64,000 nucleotides of DNA from assembly GCA_947646735.1 (NCBI GenBank), contig CANTFK010000842.1, positions 434,001 to 498,000 on the forward strand, read 5' to 3'. The notes beneath the pieces were generated by a model. That model was not told the DNA's origin and did no database searches. It saw only the letters and a program-made list of their open reading frames with translations. The DNA is from Peronospora farinosa (Eukaryota > Oomycota > Peronosporomycetes > Peronosporales > Peronosporaceae). Position numbers and translations under genes: made by a program. Numbering within the stretch: position 1 is the first letter of the stretch; every line of letters begins with the position of its first letter. Positions 31,979-42,018 of the stretch are shown here, in pieces.

Positions 31979-33087
31979 CCGTTCCTGAAGTTCCGTTGAA
32001 CTTAGGTGTGAAGCTCTTAGACTTCAATAGCGTTGAACGCTGTCTTGTCCTAGATTTGGACTCGAGATATGATCTCATTCTCGGTATGGCCTGGCTGGAA
32101 CGTCATGAGCCGTGGATCGATTGGAGATCCAAAACTTTAGGCGCAACGCGCAATGTTCCTAGCGAAGCTTTGGAGAGTCATGAACCCACCTTCGCTAGAA
32201 AACAAAAGTGCTATTGGCGCGAGCCATTAACTGATTCAGTTAGTGTGCTGGACATTGGAGTGTCTGAGTTGATAAACTCCGATGTCAACAATAATAGTGT
32301 CGAGCAGAGCTCAATGACACTTAGTGGAACGGCACGTATTCCGTTGAGTGATACTCAAAGTAATATTGAGACACTGGATGTCGGTAATGACATCGGCTCT
32401 CGTATAGAGCAAGTTAAGGTCGATGACCTTGTTAGTAATATTGGCTGTAAATGGGATTTACTGGATGTCGGTAATGACATCGGCTCTCATATAGAGCAAG
32501 TGAAGGTCGATGACCTTGTTAGTGATATTGGCTGTAAATGCGATTCACTGGATGTCGATAATGACATCGGCTCTCGTATAGAGCAAGTGAAGGTCGATGA
32601 CCTTGTTAGTGATATTGGCTGTAAATGCGATTCACTGGATGTCGATAATGACATCGGCTCTCGTATAGAGCAAGTGAAGGTCGATGACCTTGTTAGTGAA
32701 GTCACTGGTACTAGTGACCCACTGGGTGTCGGTAATGACATCGGCCCTCGCATAGGGCAGGTAAACGACAAGGGGTCTGTTGACCTTGGGGATGATAATA
32801 TCCCAAGTACTTTGAAGAGTACGGTCTCGTCAATGAGACGGCAGCGTCGCCAGATGGCGGCTGCGAGACGCAAAGCGTCTGTTTTATCGCATAGTAATGT
32901 CAATGACCAGTTGTACACCCTGGTCAACGGAGTGACAGGTGATGTAGATGGTGAGGTTGACCTTGAGGCCCTCCCGTCATTAAATGCTCTCTTAGAGCTA
33001 GACGAAATGTCTGTGCATGAATTTCGTCAAGCCTTGAAGACTGGTATTCTATCCGATATGGTGGTCATTCGACCTAACTCGAGCTGA
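31979..33087 (+). pseudogene. Protease C-terminal half and repeat linker of outer chromovirus
   Basis: Resumes the protease frame: [12 protein letters not shown], then [19 protein letters not shown], the chromoviral PR C-terminus. A repeat-bearing linker follows and the frame stops at 33087 before RT. Confidence 0.75.
32374..32770 (+). repeat. 87-bp tandem repeats between PR and RT of outer element
   Basis: Four nearly identical units plus a diverged fifth (starts about 32374, 32461, 32548, 32635, 32722), each 29 codons of the type [20 protein letters not shown] followed by SDIGCKCDS. The period is a multiple of three, so the repeat is kept in frame, unlike ordinary satellite DNA. Confidence 0.9.
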
Positions 33088-33139
33088 ACTCATCCTCGCT
33101 TGTCGATGAGACAGTCCTCGAAGATACAAAGGCGGCACT

Positions 33140-33900
33140 AAGTGCACGTAGTGGGGCATCTATTCTGAAGAACCCTTCAGATCCTACTATCCTCTAGTTA
33201 AAGATATTCAGGACGTGGTGTGCTATGATCCACCGTCGGTTCTACCACCTGATAGGGGTGTACGTCATGAAATTGACTTTGTTTCTGGAACCAAATACTG
33301 CGTAGCCTTTACTCAAAGCACTTTGTGACGTCGTTGACGAGTTCTTTCGTGCAAAGCACGCGGCGGGTATGGTGCGCGAGAGTAAATCTCCGCACTCGAC
33401 ACCCACTTTCTGTGTTAAGAAACCGAATGGTAAATGGCGTATCGTTCATGCTTATAATAAGCTCAATGCGGCCACTATACCTGCACAGACGCCAATACCT
33501 AGAAAGGATGTTCTTCAGAACAATATGGTCTGGTTGTACCATGTACAGTGCGCTCGACTTAGTCGATAGTTATTACCAATTGCTCATGCGAGCTAGCGAT
33601 ATTCCGCTTACTGCTGTTAGTACTCCGAGCGGTATGCTCTGGGAGTGGTTAGTGATGCCCCAAGGGCTATCTAATGCTCCGGCTACGTTTAACCGTTTGG
33701 TGACGCAATTGTTTCGACCCCATCGAAGTTATGCACAGACGTACTTTGATGACATTTTTGTCCATAGTCGAGCTGAAAATGGGCGGTCAGATATTGAGAA
33801 CCATATTGTTCATTTACGAGCTGTGCTCGGGTGCATGTGCCCTAATACAATATATGCTAATGCATCCAAGTGCATCTTCGGGGCCGAATAAATTTCCTTT
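33140..33900 (+). pseudogene. Reverse transcriptase of outer chromovirus
   Basis: Blocks in order but in changing frames: GVRHEIDFVSGTKYC, ESKSPHSTPTFCVKK, WRIVHAYNKLNAATIP, LTAVSTPSGMLWEWLVMPQG and the intact catalytic block YFDDIFVHSR (from 33742). Shifts lie near 33305 and 33525. A TAA after GAE (near 33890) ends the long frame. Confidence 0.8.
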
Positions 33901-34631
33901 CTAGGGTTCTTCATTGGAAAACGAGACCTAAGAGCGGATCCCGCCAAGGTCAAAGCCATAGTCGATTGGCCTGTTTTACAGTCTCAGAAGGACTTGCGTA
34001 AATGGCTTGGCCTTGCCAATTACTTACACAAGTCCAGCGATAATTACGCTGATATGGCTCTGCCATTATCCAATCTCCTTAAAAAGGATGTGGAATGGTG
34101 TTGGCATGCCGAACATGAGAATGCTTTTCAAGCGGTGAAGGATAGCCTTCTTCATGCTCCTATTTTGGCTTTGCCAGACCCTGATCGATCGTTTAGCGTC
34201 GTCTGTGACGCGTCGGATTTTTCCATTGGCAGTGCTCTGTTACAAACAGATGATGAAGGTCGTGAGCGTGTGATCGCTTTGAATCTCGCCAGCTTAAAGC
34301 TGCAGAAAAGAACTATCTAGTTCATGAGAAAGAGCTACTTGCGATGAAGTATGCTCTGGTCAAATTCAGAGTTCATCTGCTGGGCTCAAAGCCTATTGTG
34401 ATCTATACCGATCATGCGTCTATACGCATCGCGACTCAGTCGCCGCATCTCTCGCAGAGAATGGCCAGATGGCTGTCATTCTTTGCCGAATATAACTTCG
34501 AGGTAAAATGTAAGTCGGGCAAGCAAAATGCTTTGGCTGATGCGTTGTCACGCAGACCTGACTATGAGCTTGCTCATGTTACGACGATTTCGTCTTCTAT
34601 CATTGATCTCATTCGATCGGCGTATGCTTAA
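33901..34631 (+). pseudogene. Connection and RNase H of outer chromovirus
   Basis: LRKWLGLANYLHKS (33994 onward), FSVVCDASDFSIGSALLQ (RNase H first Asp), then after a shift near 34300 the KELLAMKYALVKFRVH and ALADALSRRPDY blocks to a stop at 34631. Confidence 0.8.
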
Positions 34632-34639
34632 GATGATCA

Positions 34640-36359
34640 TTGTATAGCCCTGCTACATGCTCTTGGCAGTGGTGAGTTTCAAGACTCGTACATTAAATTG
34701 TCGGCACGATTACGTGCGAGCCTCCATCGATATTCTATCGAACAGGGGCTGTTGTACAATTGTACAGATGTGGCGGATCCTCCGCGTATTGTGGTTCCTC
34801 ACGACGAGGATTTAAAGTATCGTATCCTCTATGAGGTACATGACACCGCCATCGGTGGTCATTTGGGCCGTGAAAAGACCTATGGGGCAGTATGTCAAGG
34901 TTATTGGTGGCCTATATTATATAAATGGGTGAGCACATATGTGCGTACGTGTGAAACGTGTCAACGGGTGAAACCCTCGCCCCATTCGGCAGCGCCGCTG
35001 GCTAGTTTGCCTATTCCCACTGGGTGCTGGAAGTCCATTAGTATGAATTTTGTATTCGGCCTACCGGAAGATTCGCATGGCAATATATATTTGTTGACCG
35101 TCTGAAGCAAGATGGATCACCTAGCGGCTGTACTAGACTCAATAGATGGTGTGGGTACATCGGAGCTGTTTATCGATCGAGTGTTTCGCCAACATGGCTT
35201 GCTAGTGGCAATTGTTTCTGATCGTGATTCTCGTTTCACGAGTAAATTTTGGAAGTCCGTCTTCCAGGTGCTGGGCACCCGTTTGGACATGTCCACAGCG
35301 GATCATCCGCAGACCGATGGTCAAACCGAACGCGTAAATCGCGTTGTTGAAAATATCATCCGCAGTGTTTGTGCTGAAATGCCTAAGCGTTGGAGCTCTA
35401 TGCTTCCTGTAGTTGAGTTTGCACTCAATAACTCCGTGCACGCCTCTACCGGCTACACCCCGTTCTATGTGAATGGGCTCACACACCCACGCGTTCCGTT
35501 AACGCTACCACCGAGTGGTTCAGGGCTTGGTGGGGGAGAGTTTGCCGATCGTCTTGCTGATGTCATCCCTAATACTGTTAAGAAACAGGTAAATGCGTTT
35601 CTCGCAACGCGACTAAATGCCTTACGACATGCGCAAGATGCAATGGCTGATAGTCAAGATAAACAAAAGGAATATGCAGATGCTAAAGGCAGATGTTGTA
35701 TTAATGATTATGAGGTCGGAGACCAAGTATTACTTAATGCTAAAAATCTACCTACCAATGTAGTATCCGCTGTCTTTAAGACGAAGTTGCGCCCGCGCTT
35801 TATCGGACCCTTTAAGGTCATTGCCAAAAAAGGCACAGCGTATACGCGTAATTTGCCGCGCAAATTGCGTACACATCCTGTGTTCTATGTCGGCATGCTG
35901 AAACCATATCGGGATCCGTCTCAAATAGACGCTAAGGCGCTCGTGCCGAGTTCATCGGCATTGTCGCGGGGCGAATCATCTGCACTAACAGGTCAAGCTG
36001 ACCCTACACTCGGGTTCGGCTCTCTTCCAGTGACTCAAGACGAGAGTTCATCGACTGCATATCCGCACGGAGGGACCGCACCTCTTGAAGAAGCTCGGCA
36101 TGAGCATGTGCCGATACACCGGCCTCCTCCGGCTTTGCTCGATGCGCAGGGGAACCTACAGTTCCATGTGGAGCGTCAATTGCAGAAGCGTCGCCGCCAT
36201 GGCCAAAACCAGTATCTGGTAAAGTGGCGGGGTTATCCCGAGTCGTGGAATTCATGGGAGTTTGAGACTCCCCTTCGGCAGGACTGCCCGTACGCCGTGG
36301 ACGTTTTTGAGCGTCGTGCGCAGGGTCCGCCTGTTGGCGCTGACGCTTCTCACCAGTAA
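34640..36359 (+). pseudogene. Integrase and chromodomain of outer chromovirus
   Basis: Zinc region EVHDTAIGGHLGREK then CETCQRVKP. The first catalytic Asp is Asn (SMNFVFGL, AAT at 35046-35048), while the other two are present (VSDRDSRFT; GQTERVNRVVE). A one-base insertion at about 35104 shifts the frame. The C-terminal PRFIGPFKV block and a chromodomain (YLVKWRGYPESWNSWEFE, about 36210-36270) end the protein at 36359. With D changed to N this integrase could not catalyse strand transfer. Confidence 0.85.
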
Positions 36360-37122
36360 TGGTGAGGGTAGGCGGGTTAGCGGCCTCGGACTGTCGTGGA
36401 CTCGCGGCTACAGGGGTAGCCGAAACATTGGGCTGCTGGGTAGCAGACGCATAATGCGTTCGTTGGGATTTTAATTTTCCTCGGGCCTTCAATTTAGCGT
36501 AATCGTAACGCATCTTCCGCTCAAGTCGAACATCTGCCACATCGGAACTTGCCCGTAGGACCCACATGCTGCTTAAACGTCGCGCATAATGCGCCCAGCG
36601 GCTTAAAGCCGTGTCTTCTTCGTCCTCGGTTTCCCCCGCGAACAGAATGATGGGAACACCCTTTATGGGAGAAACTGGCGCATCGCGCACTTGCCTGTTA
36701 AGGCGTGCCAAGTATTGGCTTTGTGTAGTGATGTGGGGTTCTAGATATCTTTGTCGAAGTGCCGTGCGCATAGCAACATCCTCAGGTGAAATGGCTTCAG
36801 GCCCAATGGTCCAACCAGAAAGGGAATGCCCAGATGCTTCCTTTAGGCGTTCTTCCACCGTAGGTGGTTTGAACCTGTACTGTCGGTGGTCCTGAAGTCT
36901 CGCCATATTCTTCGTCCGGCGTTTGGCGCCTTCCTCTTTGTCGATTGTCTGCTGTTGTTGCTCGTCGAGTGGGTTGGTAACTGTTACCGTTGATGATACG
37001 TCAGGTGGGTCACGTAACGCTGTTAGCGCATCTGCAGCACCACGTTCAGGGAACGGATTCGGTGCATGACAAGTGTCATCTTTACCCGTGAGGGTGGCTA
37101 AAGGGGACCCATCGGGCCCCAC
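36004..37122 (-). CDS. Antisense ORF of outer chromovirus, 372 codons
   Basis: Starts about 200 bp inside the 3' LTR and runs against pol, overlapping the last 356 bp of the sense frame. It is fully open although the sense genes of the same copy are broken in many places. It is charged throughout: KEEGAKRRTKNMARLQDH near residue 65, a central SRWAHYARRLSSMWVL segment, basic KRQRQQ and QKRPRR clusters (residues 258-278), and a C-terminal coiled coil (HAELLQEVRSLRADMQSMNS). No family recognised. Antisense ORFs between integrase and the 3' LTR are known from some plant gypsy lineages; I cannot say whether this one is related. Confidence 0.55.
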   Translation of the reverse strand: MGPDGSPLATLTGKDDTCHAPNPFPERGAADALTALRDPPDVSSTVTVTNPLDEQQQQTIDKEEGAKRRTKNMARLQDHRQYRFKPPTVEERLKEASGHSLSGWTIGPEAISPEDVAMRTALRQRYLEPHITTQSQYLARLNRQVRDAPVSPIKGVPIILFAGETEDEEDTALSRWAHYARRLSSMWVLRASSDVADVRLERKMRYDYAKLKARGKLKSQRTHYASATQQPNVSATPVAASPRQSEAANPPTLTITGEKRQRQQADPAHDAQKRPRRTGSPAEGESQTPMNSTTRDNPATLPDTGFGHGGDASAIDAPHGTVGSPAHRAKPEEAGVSAHAHAELLQEVRSLRADMQSMNSRLESLEESRTRV

Positions 37123-37312
37123 AAAGACGGTGTCACTTTCGTAATCAACCGCTTAGACAAGGTCGCCTTCGATAAGGTCCCGTAGAGTCTGTGACTCAGT
37201 TCCAGGAGGCATCATTTTATGTGCCGTGAACAAACCGTAAGGTTTTAACGTTCGCTAAAGCACTACCTCTAAGAGGAAAGATGTCAAATGACATTCAATG
37301 GGAACGTCAGTC

Positions 37313-37325
37313 TGGTGGGGGAGGG
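37313..37325 (+). other. Polypurine tract of outer chromovirus
   Basis: TGGTGGGGGAGGG immediately before the 3' LTR. Confidence 0.75.
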
Positions 37326-37965
37326 TGTAACGGGGTTATACGACGGTTGTAGCGTCTTTCCGAGAGTTTACGGTTGAATTTCCTTTTGTATTGCATATAA
37401 TGCATTTTGATACTTCTCTTAGAGAGGTTATTAAGTATTAGCGTTAAGATACGGTATTCGGTAATAACGTATCTTATCGATTAGGATTCGATAAATCGAT
37501 AACGCTGTACTAAGTACATCATACACAGATGTTTAGACGATACGTCATCCAATAGCAAAGTTTGCATATAATAATTACCTATTATAGTAATTAATCTAGT
37601 GTAGTGTACTTAGAGTAGGACTATTCATTAAAACCTGAAGCATAAATAAAATCAGTTCTCATTTTGAGTTAAGATCGCAAGTCGCTCTGACTTGTTCTCT
37701 TGTGCACTTCGTGCGTTGGTTCTCTGAACCTTTAGGTTTCTGCTTGTTCTTGCACTCTGTGCGTTGGTTCTCTGAACCTTAAGCTTATTGCTTGAATGAC
37801 TAAAAGTCTATTTCCTAGTTCCTTAGAACAGGGTGACTTTAACTCGTTTAATTAGTTCCTTAGAACTAAGTGACTTTTAGCCTTAACTCTATTTAGTTCT
37901 CTAGAACTAAGAGGCTTCCAGCCTAAAGTCTTCCTCTGGCTAAAGAGCTGTGCAGCTCCGCTACA
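37326..37965 (+). repeat. 3' LTR of outer chromovirus
   Basis: Near-identical to 22183-22821, with about nine substitutions (mostly C/T or A/G) and one 1-bp insertion in AGAGGTTATTAAG. Confidence 0.9.
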
Positions 37966-37966
37966 C

Positions 37967-38490
37967 CAAACCTCTTTCTCACAACGCGTACGCAAGTTGC
38001 AGCTTGTTAAAACAAAGTGCTGGGTCCTGCGTTGCATCCGCATTCTCCGTATATTTCATGTGATCCACATGTATGCGCAGTGCATTCCGATCCAAATTGC
38101 ATTTTAAACTTGTCATGTTAGTTGTTAATCGGGTAAATGCGGCTTCAGTTCGATGACCAATTGTTGTTAAGAATGGATTTACGTTCTTCCAGATGAACAA
38201 TGCCAAATGACCAAGGTGCACGACAATGAAGCCAGAGACTTACGATGATTGTTCCTCTTTCTCTGGTGGCACTACCTACACACCAACCACCTACATCAAT
38301 GTGATGACATCCATTCGGATGCTGATCGAGCAGTGTAGGTATACTAATAAGGCATTCAGGACATCTAGACATTAAGAAACGATCCCCGTAATACGTCAGA
38401 AGCTCAAGAATTGCTGAATGAATCCTGAAATCGTGGCGAGGTGGAACATTGAGCTGAGTTTCAAGCCATCGAGTCGGTACAAATATGCTA
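37967..38490 (-). pseudogene. Truncated gene fragment, possibly MULE/FAR1-transposase-like
   Basis: The minus strand is open from about 38489 (no start codon) through CLISIPTLLDQHPNGCHHID to a good donor GTAAGT at 38243. A second open piece follows (about 38221-37979, FLTTIGHRTEAAFTRL), whose HR-x-E-A pattern faintly resembles the C-terminus of MULE transposases. It ends next to the outer LTR. It is probably a gene cut by the retrotransposon. Unidentified. Confidence 0.3.
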
Positions 38491-38743
38491 CAACAATATA
38501 AATCTTATTATTACTTCGGCAACGTGACGTTCTTCGGCGACTTGCGTGTCATCCACAGGTCCTAGTTGACATGCGCTTTCATTGTTCTACACGTTGTCAG
38601 CTTCTGTCCCGACGCCATCTACATAAAGCCAGAGCTCTTCAAGTTCTGAATGTTTTTGCAGGCCTTAAAACCGCTTGGACGTTCTTAGAGTCTGCGTCGC
38701 ATATCACCAGGTGGTACTTTTTCTTATCAACTTGCAATTTATC

Positions 38744-38962
38744 TGTTAGAAGTTGAACAAAAAGGACAACAATAGCACACACAATTTAGATGCAAAAGAG
38801 AGAGTGATATTTGTTTCGTTATTCCCCTAGCTAGCTTAAAGTCTATATAATAGGATAAATCATATAATGAAACCCCACACAGGTGTTCGGCGTAAACATG
38901 ATTATTCACAATCAGTCTGTACCAGTATCATGGATCATCATCTTGAAACTTGCCTTCCAACA
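38744..38962 (-). repeat. 3' LTR of copia element
   Basis: On the plus strand it runs from TGTTAGAAG to CTTCCAACA. It is preceded on the element strand by the polypurine tract CGAGGAGGAG (38963-38972). Confidence 0.93.
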
Positions 38963-39033
38963 CTCCTCCTCGTCGACACTGTTCTTGACATAACACTTGA
39001 TCCTTGCTCTGCCATCGTCGACATTCAATCGAT

Positions 39034-41982
39034 TCAATTTAAACCGATCACTTGGCGCAATTCATCCAATCTTGGTGCAGCCAACGCCTTGGTTAGTATG
39101 TCCGCTGGCATACTTCCGGTCTCTCGATATTCCGGTTTGATAATTCCACGCTTGGTGAAACAACCTACAAACTTGATGCGCACATCAATATGTTTGGCCT
39201 TGGCTGAGGCCCTTTCACCGTCAAGTTGTTTTAAAGCCGCTTGATTATCCACTCGCAGTGGCATCGGCTCTTCGAGCTTTAAATTTAATTCTTGTAACAA
39301 TTCACGAACCCCCAAAAGTTCTCGAGCCATAAGCGACGCAGCCGTAAATTCAGCTTCCATAGTCGAGAGCGAGACTCCACCTTGTTTCTTACACATCCAG
39401 CTCACCGGTATATTATCGACAGTTATTAGACCACCCGTTACTGATTTTCTGTCACACTTGTCTGCAGCAAAATCTGCATCACTATATCCAACAACTTGCA
39501 AAACATTTGAATCATCTCCATTTCCAACCATAGAGAGGCGCAACTTTTTCGTGCCGGACAGATACATGGCAATTCTTTTAGCCAACTTCCAATCTCCCAT
39601 TGTTGGCTGATGGGTCCTCCGAGATGCCTTATGCACCGCAAAAGCAATATCGGGTCTGTTGCAACGTGAAATCCATAGTAAACTTCCAGCAATTGACTGG
39701 AATTTTTTCACCGTGATCCCATCTCCTCCAGAAACCGGTAATAATTGCAGCATAGCATTTTCAGTATCGTTCCAGTCCGAGGTAATTGGTACACGTACAC
39801 CATGTGCCATTTCGAGACCGTGCTCCTTCAGCATGTCAAGAATTCCGACCTCTTGATCAAAATTGTACCCCTTTTCTTCCTCGTATTGGATGCGCATACC
39901 CAAAAACTTACGAGCGGGTCCGAGATCCTTTACCGACAACGAAATTAGCTCGCCAAAAAAATTGTCCACGGCACGTTGATCCATTCCTGTGACTATAAGG
40001 TCATCCACGTAAACTCCAACAATTAAAATGCGTTGTTTTTTCCATCTGAAGTAGACACACATGTCCGTGAGACTTTGGTTAAAACCAATGTCAACCAACT
40101 TCTGGTGCAACAATTTGCTCCATAGTCTTCCTGCTTGTTTTAGCCCATAGAGCGCTTTCTTTAGCTCTAAAACCAATTCATTGTTCCTTGAGACACCAAG
40201 CTTGTTCTTTACCTCCTCCGATACGAGCATTCCTTGCGGAATTCGAATGTAAATGTCCAAATTGGCTTCCTTGTCCACTTTCACGTAAGCGTTAGGTACG
40301 TCACCATGTTTCGCAGGAACTTTCCATTTTCTAGCCAGAGCGAAAATAATTTTCACGCTGGACATATCAATTACTGCCGCGAAAGTAATTCCATAATTGA
40401 CGCCAAGAACTTGCTCGTTTCCACATGCAACAAGTCGCGCCTTCAAGCGCTCGATGCCACCTTCAGCATCACGCTTGGTCTTAAAAACCCATTTTGAATT
40501 CAGAGCTCGAACATTCTCTGGAACGCGAACGACGTTCCAAACACCGTTGTTTTCTAGAGCTGTCAGCTCTTCGGCAATCGCTTTAGACCAGCCCGTTTTG
40601 TTTGAACTACGCATAGCTTCTCCAAAATTCTGTGGATCACTAACAGAAACGACTTGATTGACAACATCATCGTCGACACTGTGCTCGGCCGAAATTGGTC
40701 GTGAGTCCGAATTTGTTCTGCTCGCAGACCGTGTCACAACCTTTTTCTTTCGTTTCCACTGAGCATGTTTCTTCGACTTCGCTTTGTTAGAATGACGACT
40801 CGTCGTCTCCTCCGTCGTTTGCGATCCGAGTATATCGCCATCGTGGTCATTTTCTCGTGCGAACGTTTCGTCCACCAGACCAGGGTTCTTCTGCAAATAC
40901 AACTTTTGCACTTGCTCATTTTGAGTCGTGTCCAGCGTCTCAATGTTTTTCACATGCTGAGTAACGACAACCACGTTAACTTTCGGCAGGTAAACACGAT
41001 ACCCTTTGGTTTCTTCGCCGATTCCAACAATAATTCCTTGTTGACCACGCTGGGAGAAATTCTGTTTTCTTGGGTCTCGGTACACCATGCATTTTGAGCC
41101 AAAGACAACAATTTCACCGAGTGACGGGGTTTGCTGTGTCAGCACCTTGATCGGTGATGCCCTCCCCGAATTCGCGCTTGTTGGAGCACTATTTAATATG
41201 TACGCAGCATATTCTACCGCATCACCCCAAAAATTCAGCGGCAAACCAGAAGCAAATATCATGCAACGAGCCATGTTCATGATTGTCCTATGCATTCTTT
41301 CAGCTTTTCCATTGCTCGCTTGATTTCCCGCTTCACTGCGTTGCCTCGATACGCCCTTCTCCTTGCAGAAAAGATCTACATTCTGGTATTCCCCTCCAGA
41401 GTCCGTGCGAAGTACATGCACCCGAGCATTGAATTTCTTCTCGAAAAAAATTAAAAAATGCTCAAATTTCTTGGCCGCAGTATCCTTGGTTCGTGCAAGA
41501 AACACACGACAATAATTACTCTTGTGATCGACAAAATTAATCATGTAACGATTATTCAATCGATCTTTTGGAGTCATCGGACCCTTAATGTCCGAGCAGA
41601 TGACTCCTCCAATTCGATCGATGGGTGAGTGACCACCACTATCCTTGTTAGACTGACGATTTTTAGTCTGTTTTCCTTGCGCACAAGGCAGACAATTGAT
41701 TCGGCACTTGTCCGTTAGACAAATGTCAGAGGATGGATCGCGAGCCAACCTCTCAATGGTATCATAGCTCAAGTGTCCGAGACGCTTGTGGAATTCTATC
41801 AAAGTACCCTTCTGAACATCATCAGACACCCGGTACCGTCGGCTCGCTTCCACATTTAATATTGACATGATAGCACCAACAGGTTTCATAATACTTTTCA
41901 CCACGCGACAAGAAACCACCAAAACATTTCGAATTAATTCTACGTCAAAAGCAACTTGACCAGAATTCCTATCTGCTAGCAC
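39034..41982 (-). CDS. pol: Copia pol: integrase, reverse transcriptase, RNase H
   Basis: 982 codons with no break, in the same frame as gag-PR. GAG-pre-integrase (FHKRLGHLSYDTIERLA), zinc motif and integrase core (Asp in CSDIKGPM, Asp in LRTDSGGEY, Glu in SNGKAERMHRT) lead into a linker. RT blocks follow: RALNSKWVFKTKRD, FAAVIDMSSVK, KALYGLKQAGRLW and the catalytic VGVYVDDLIVTG. RNase H ends the protein (VGYSDADFAADKCDRKS; STMEAEFTAAS; VDNQAAL; KAKHIDVRIKFV). All catalytic residues seen are intact. Confidence 0.93.
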   Translation of the reverse strand: MLADRNSGQVAFDVELIRNVLVVSCRVVKSIMKPVGAIMSILNVEASRRYRVSDDVQKGTLIEFHKRLGHLSYDTIERLARDPSSDICLTDKCRINCLPCAQGKQTKNRQSNKDSGGHSPIDRIGGVICSDIKGPMTPKDRLNNRYMINFVDHKSNYCRVFLARTKDTAAKKFEHFLIFFEKKFNARVHVLRTDSGGEYQNVDLFCKEKGVSRQRSEAGNQASNGKAERMHRTIMNMARCMIFASGLPLNFWGDAVEYAAYILNSAPTSANSGRASPIKVLTQQTPSLGEIVVFGSKCMVYRDPRKQNFSQRGQQGIIVGIGEETKGYRVYLPKVNVVVVTQHVKNIETLDTTQNEQVQKLYLQKNPGLVDETFARENDHDGDILGSQTTEETTSRHSNKAKSKKHAQWKRKKKVVTRSASRTNSDSRPISAEHSVDDDVVNQVVSVSDPQNFGEAMRSSNKTGWSKAIAEELTALENNGVWNVVRVPENVRALNSKWVFKTKRDAEGGIERLKARLVACGNEQVLGVNYGITFAAVIDMSSVKIIFALARKWKVPAKHGDVPNAYVKVDKEANLDIYIRIPQGMLVSEEVKNKLGVSRNNELVLELKKALYGLKQAGRLWSKLLHQKLVDIGFNQSLTDMCVYFRWKKQRILIVGVYVDDLIVTGMDQRAVDNFFGELISLSVKDLGPARKFLGMRIQYEEEKGYNFDQEVGILDMLKEHGLEMAHGVRVPITSDWNDTENAMLQLLPVSGGDGITVKKFQSIAGSLLWISRCNRPDIAFAVHKASRRTHQPTMGDWKLAKRIAMYLSGTKKLRLSMVGNGDDSNVLQVVGYSDADFAADKCDRKSVTGGLITVDNIPVSWMCKKQGGVSLSTMEAEFTAASLMARELLGVRELLQELNLKLEEPMPLRVDNQAALKQLDGERASAKAKHIDVRIKFVGCFTKRGIIKPEYRETGSMPADILTKALAAPRLDELRQVIGLN

Positions 41983-42018
41983 GCGTTGAGCACCATTGTA
42001 TCCAAGTGAGTAGCCCTT

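Larger units (their letters stand above)
22183..37965 (+). mobile_element. Outer Ty3/gypsy chromovirus, carrying a nested element
   Basis: LTRs of about 640 bp (22183-22821 and 37326-37965) differ at roughly ten positions (about 98.5% identical), so the insertion is fairly young. The order is LTR, primer binding site, gag, PR, tandem repeats, RT, RNase H, integrase, chromodomain, antisense ORF, polypurine tract, LTR. A complete second element (24182-31978) sits inside PR; without it this copy would be about 8 kb. Coding regions carry stops, frameshifts and an altered integrase residue, so this copy is not autonomous. No target duplication is visible: the left flank ends CTGAA and the right flank begins CCAAA. 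Confidence 0.9.

Noticed and set aside
32487..32927. Antisense frame over the 87-bp repeats of the outer element
   Set aside because: Explained by the repeat period being a multiple of three; the sense frame contains the protease-linked reading.
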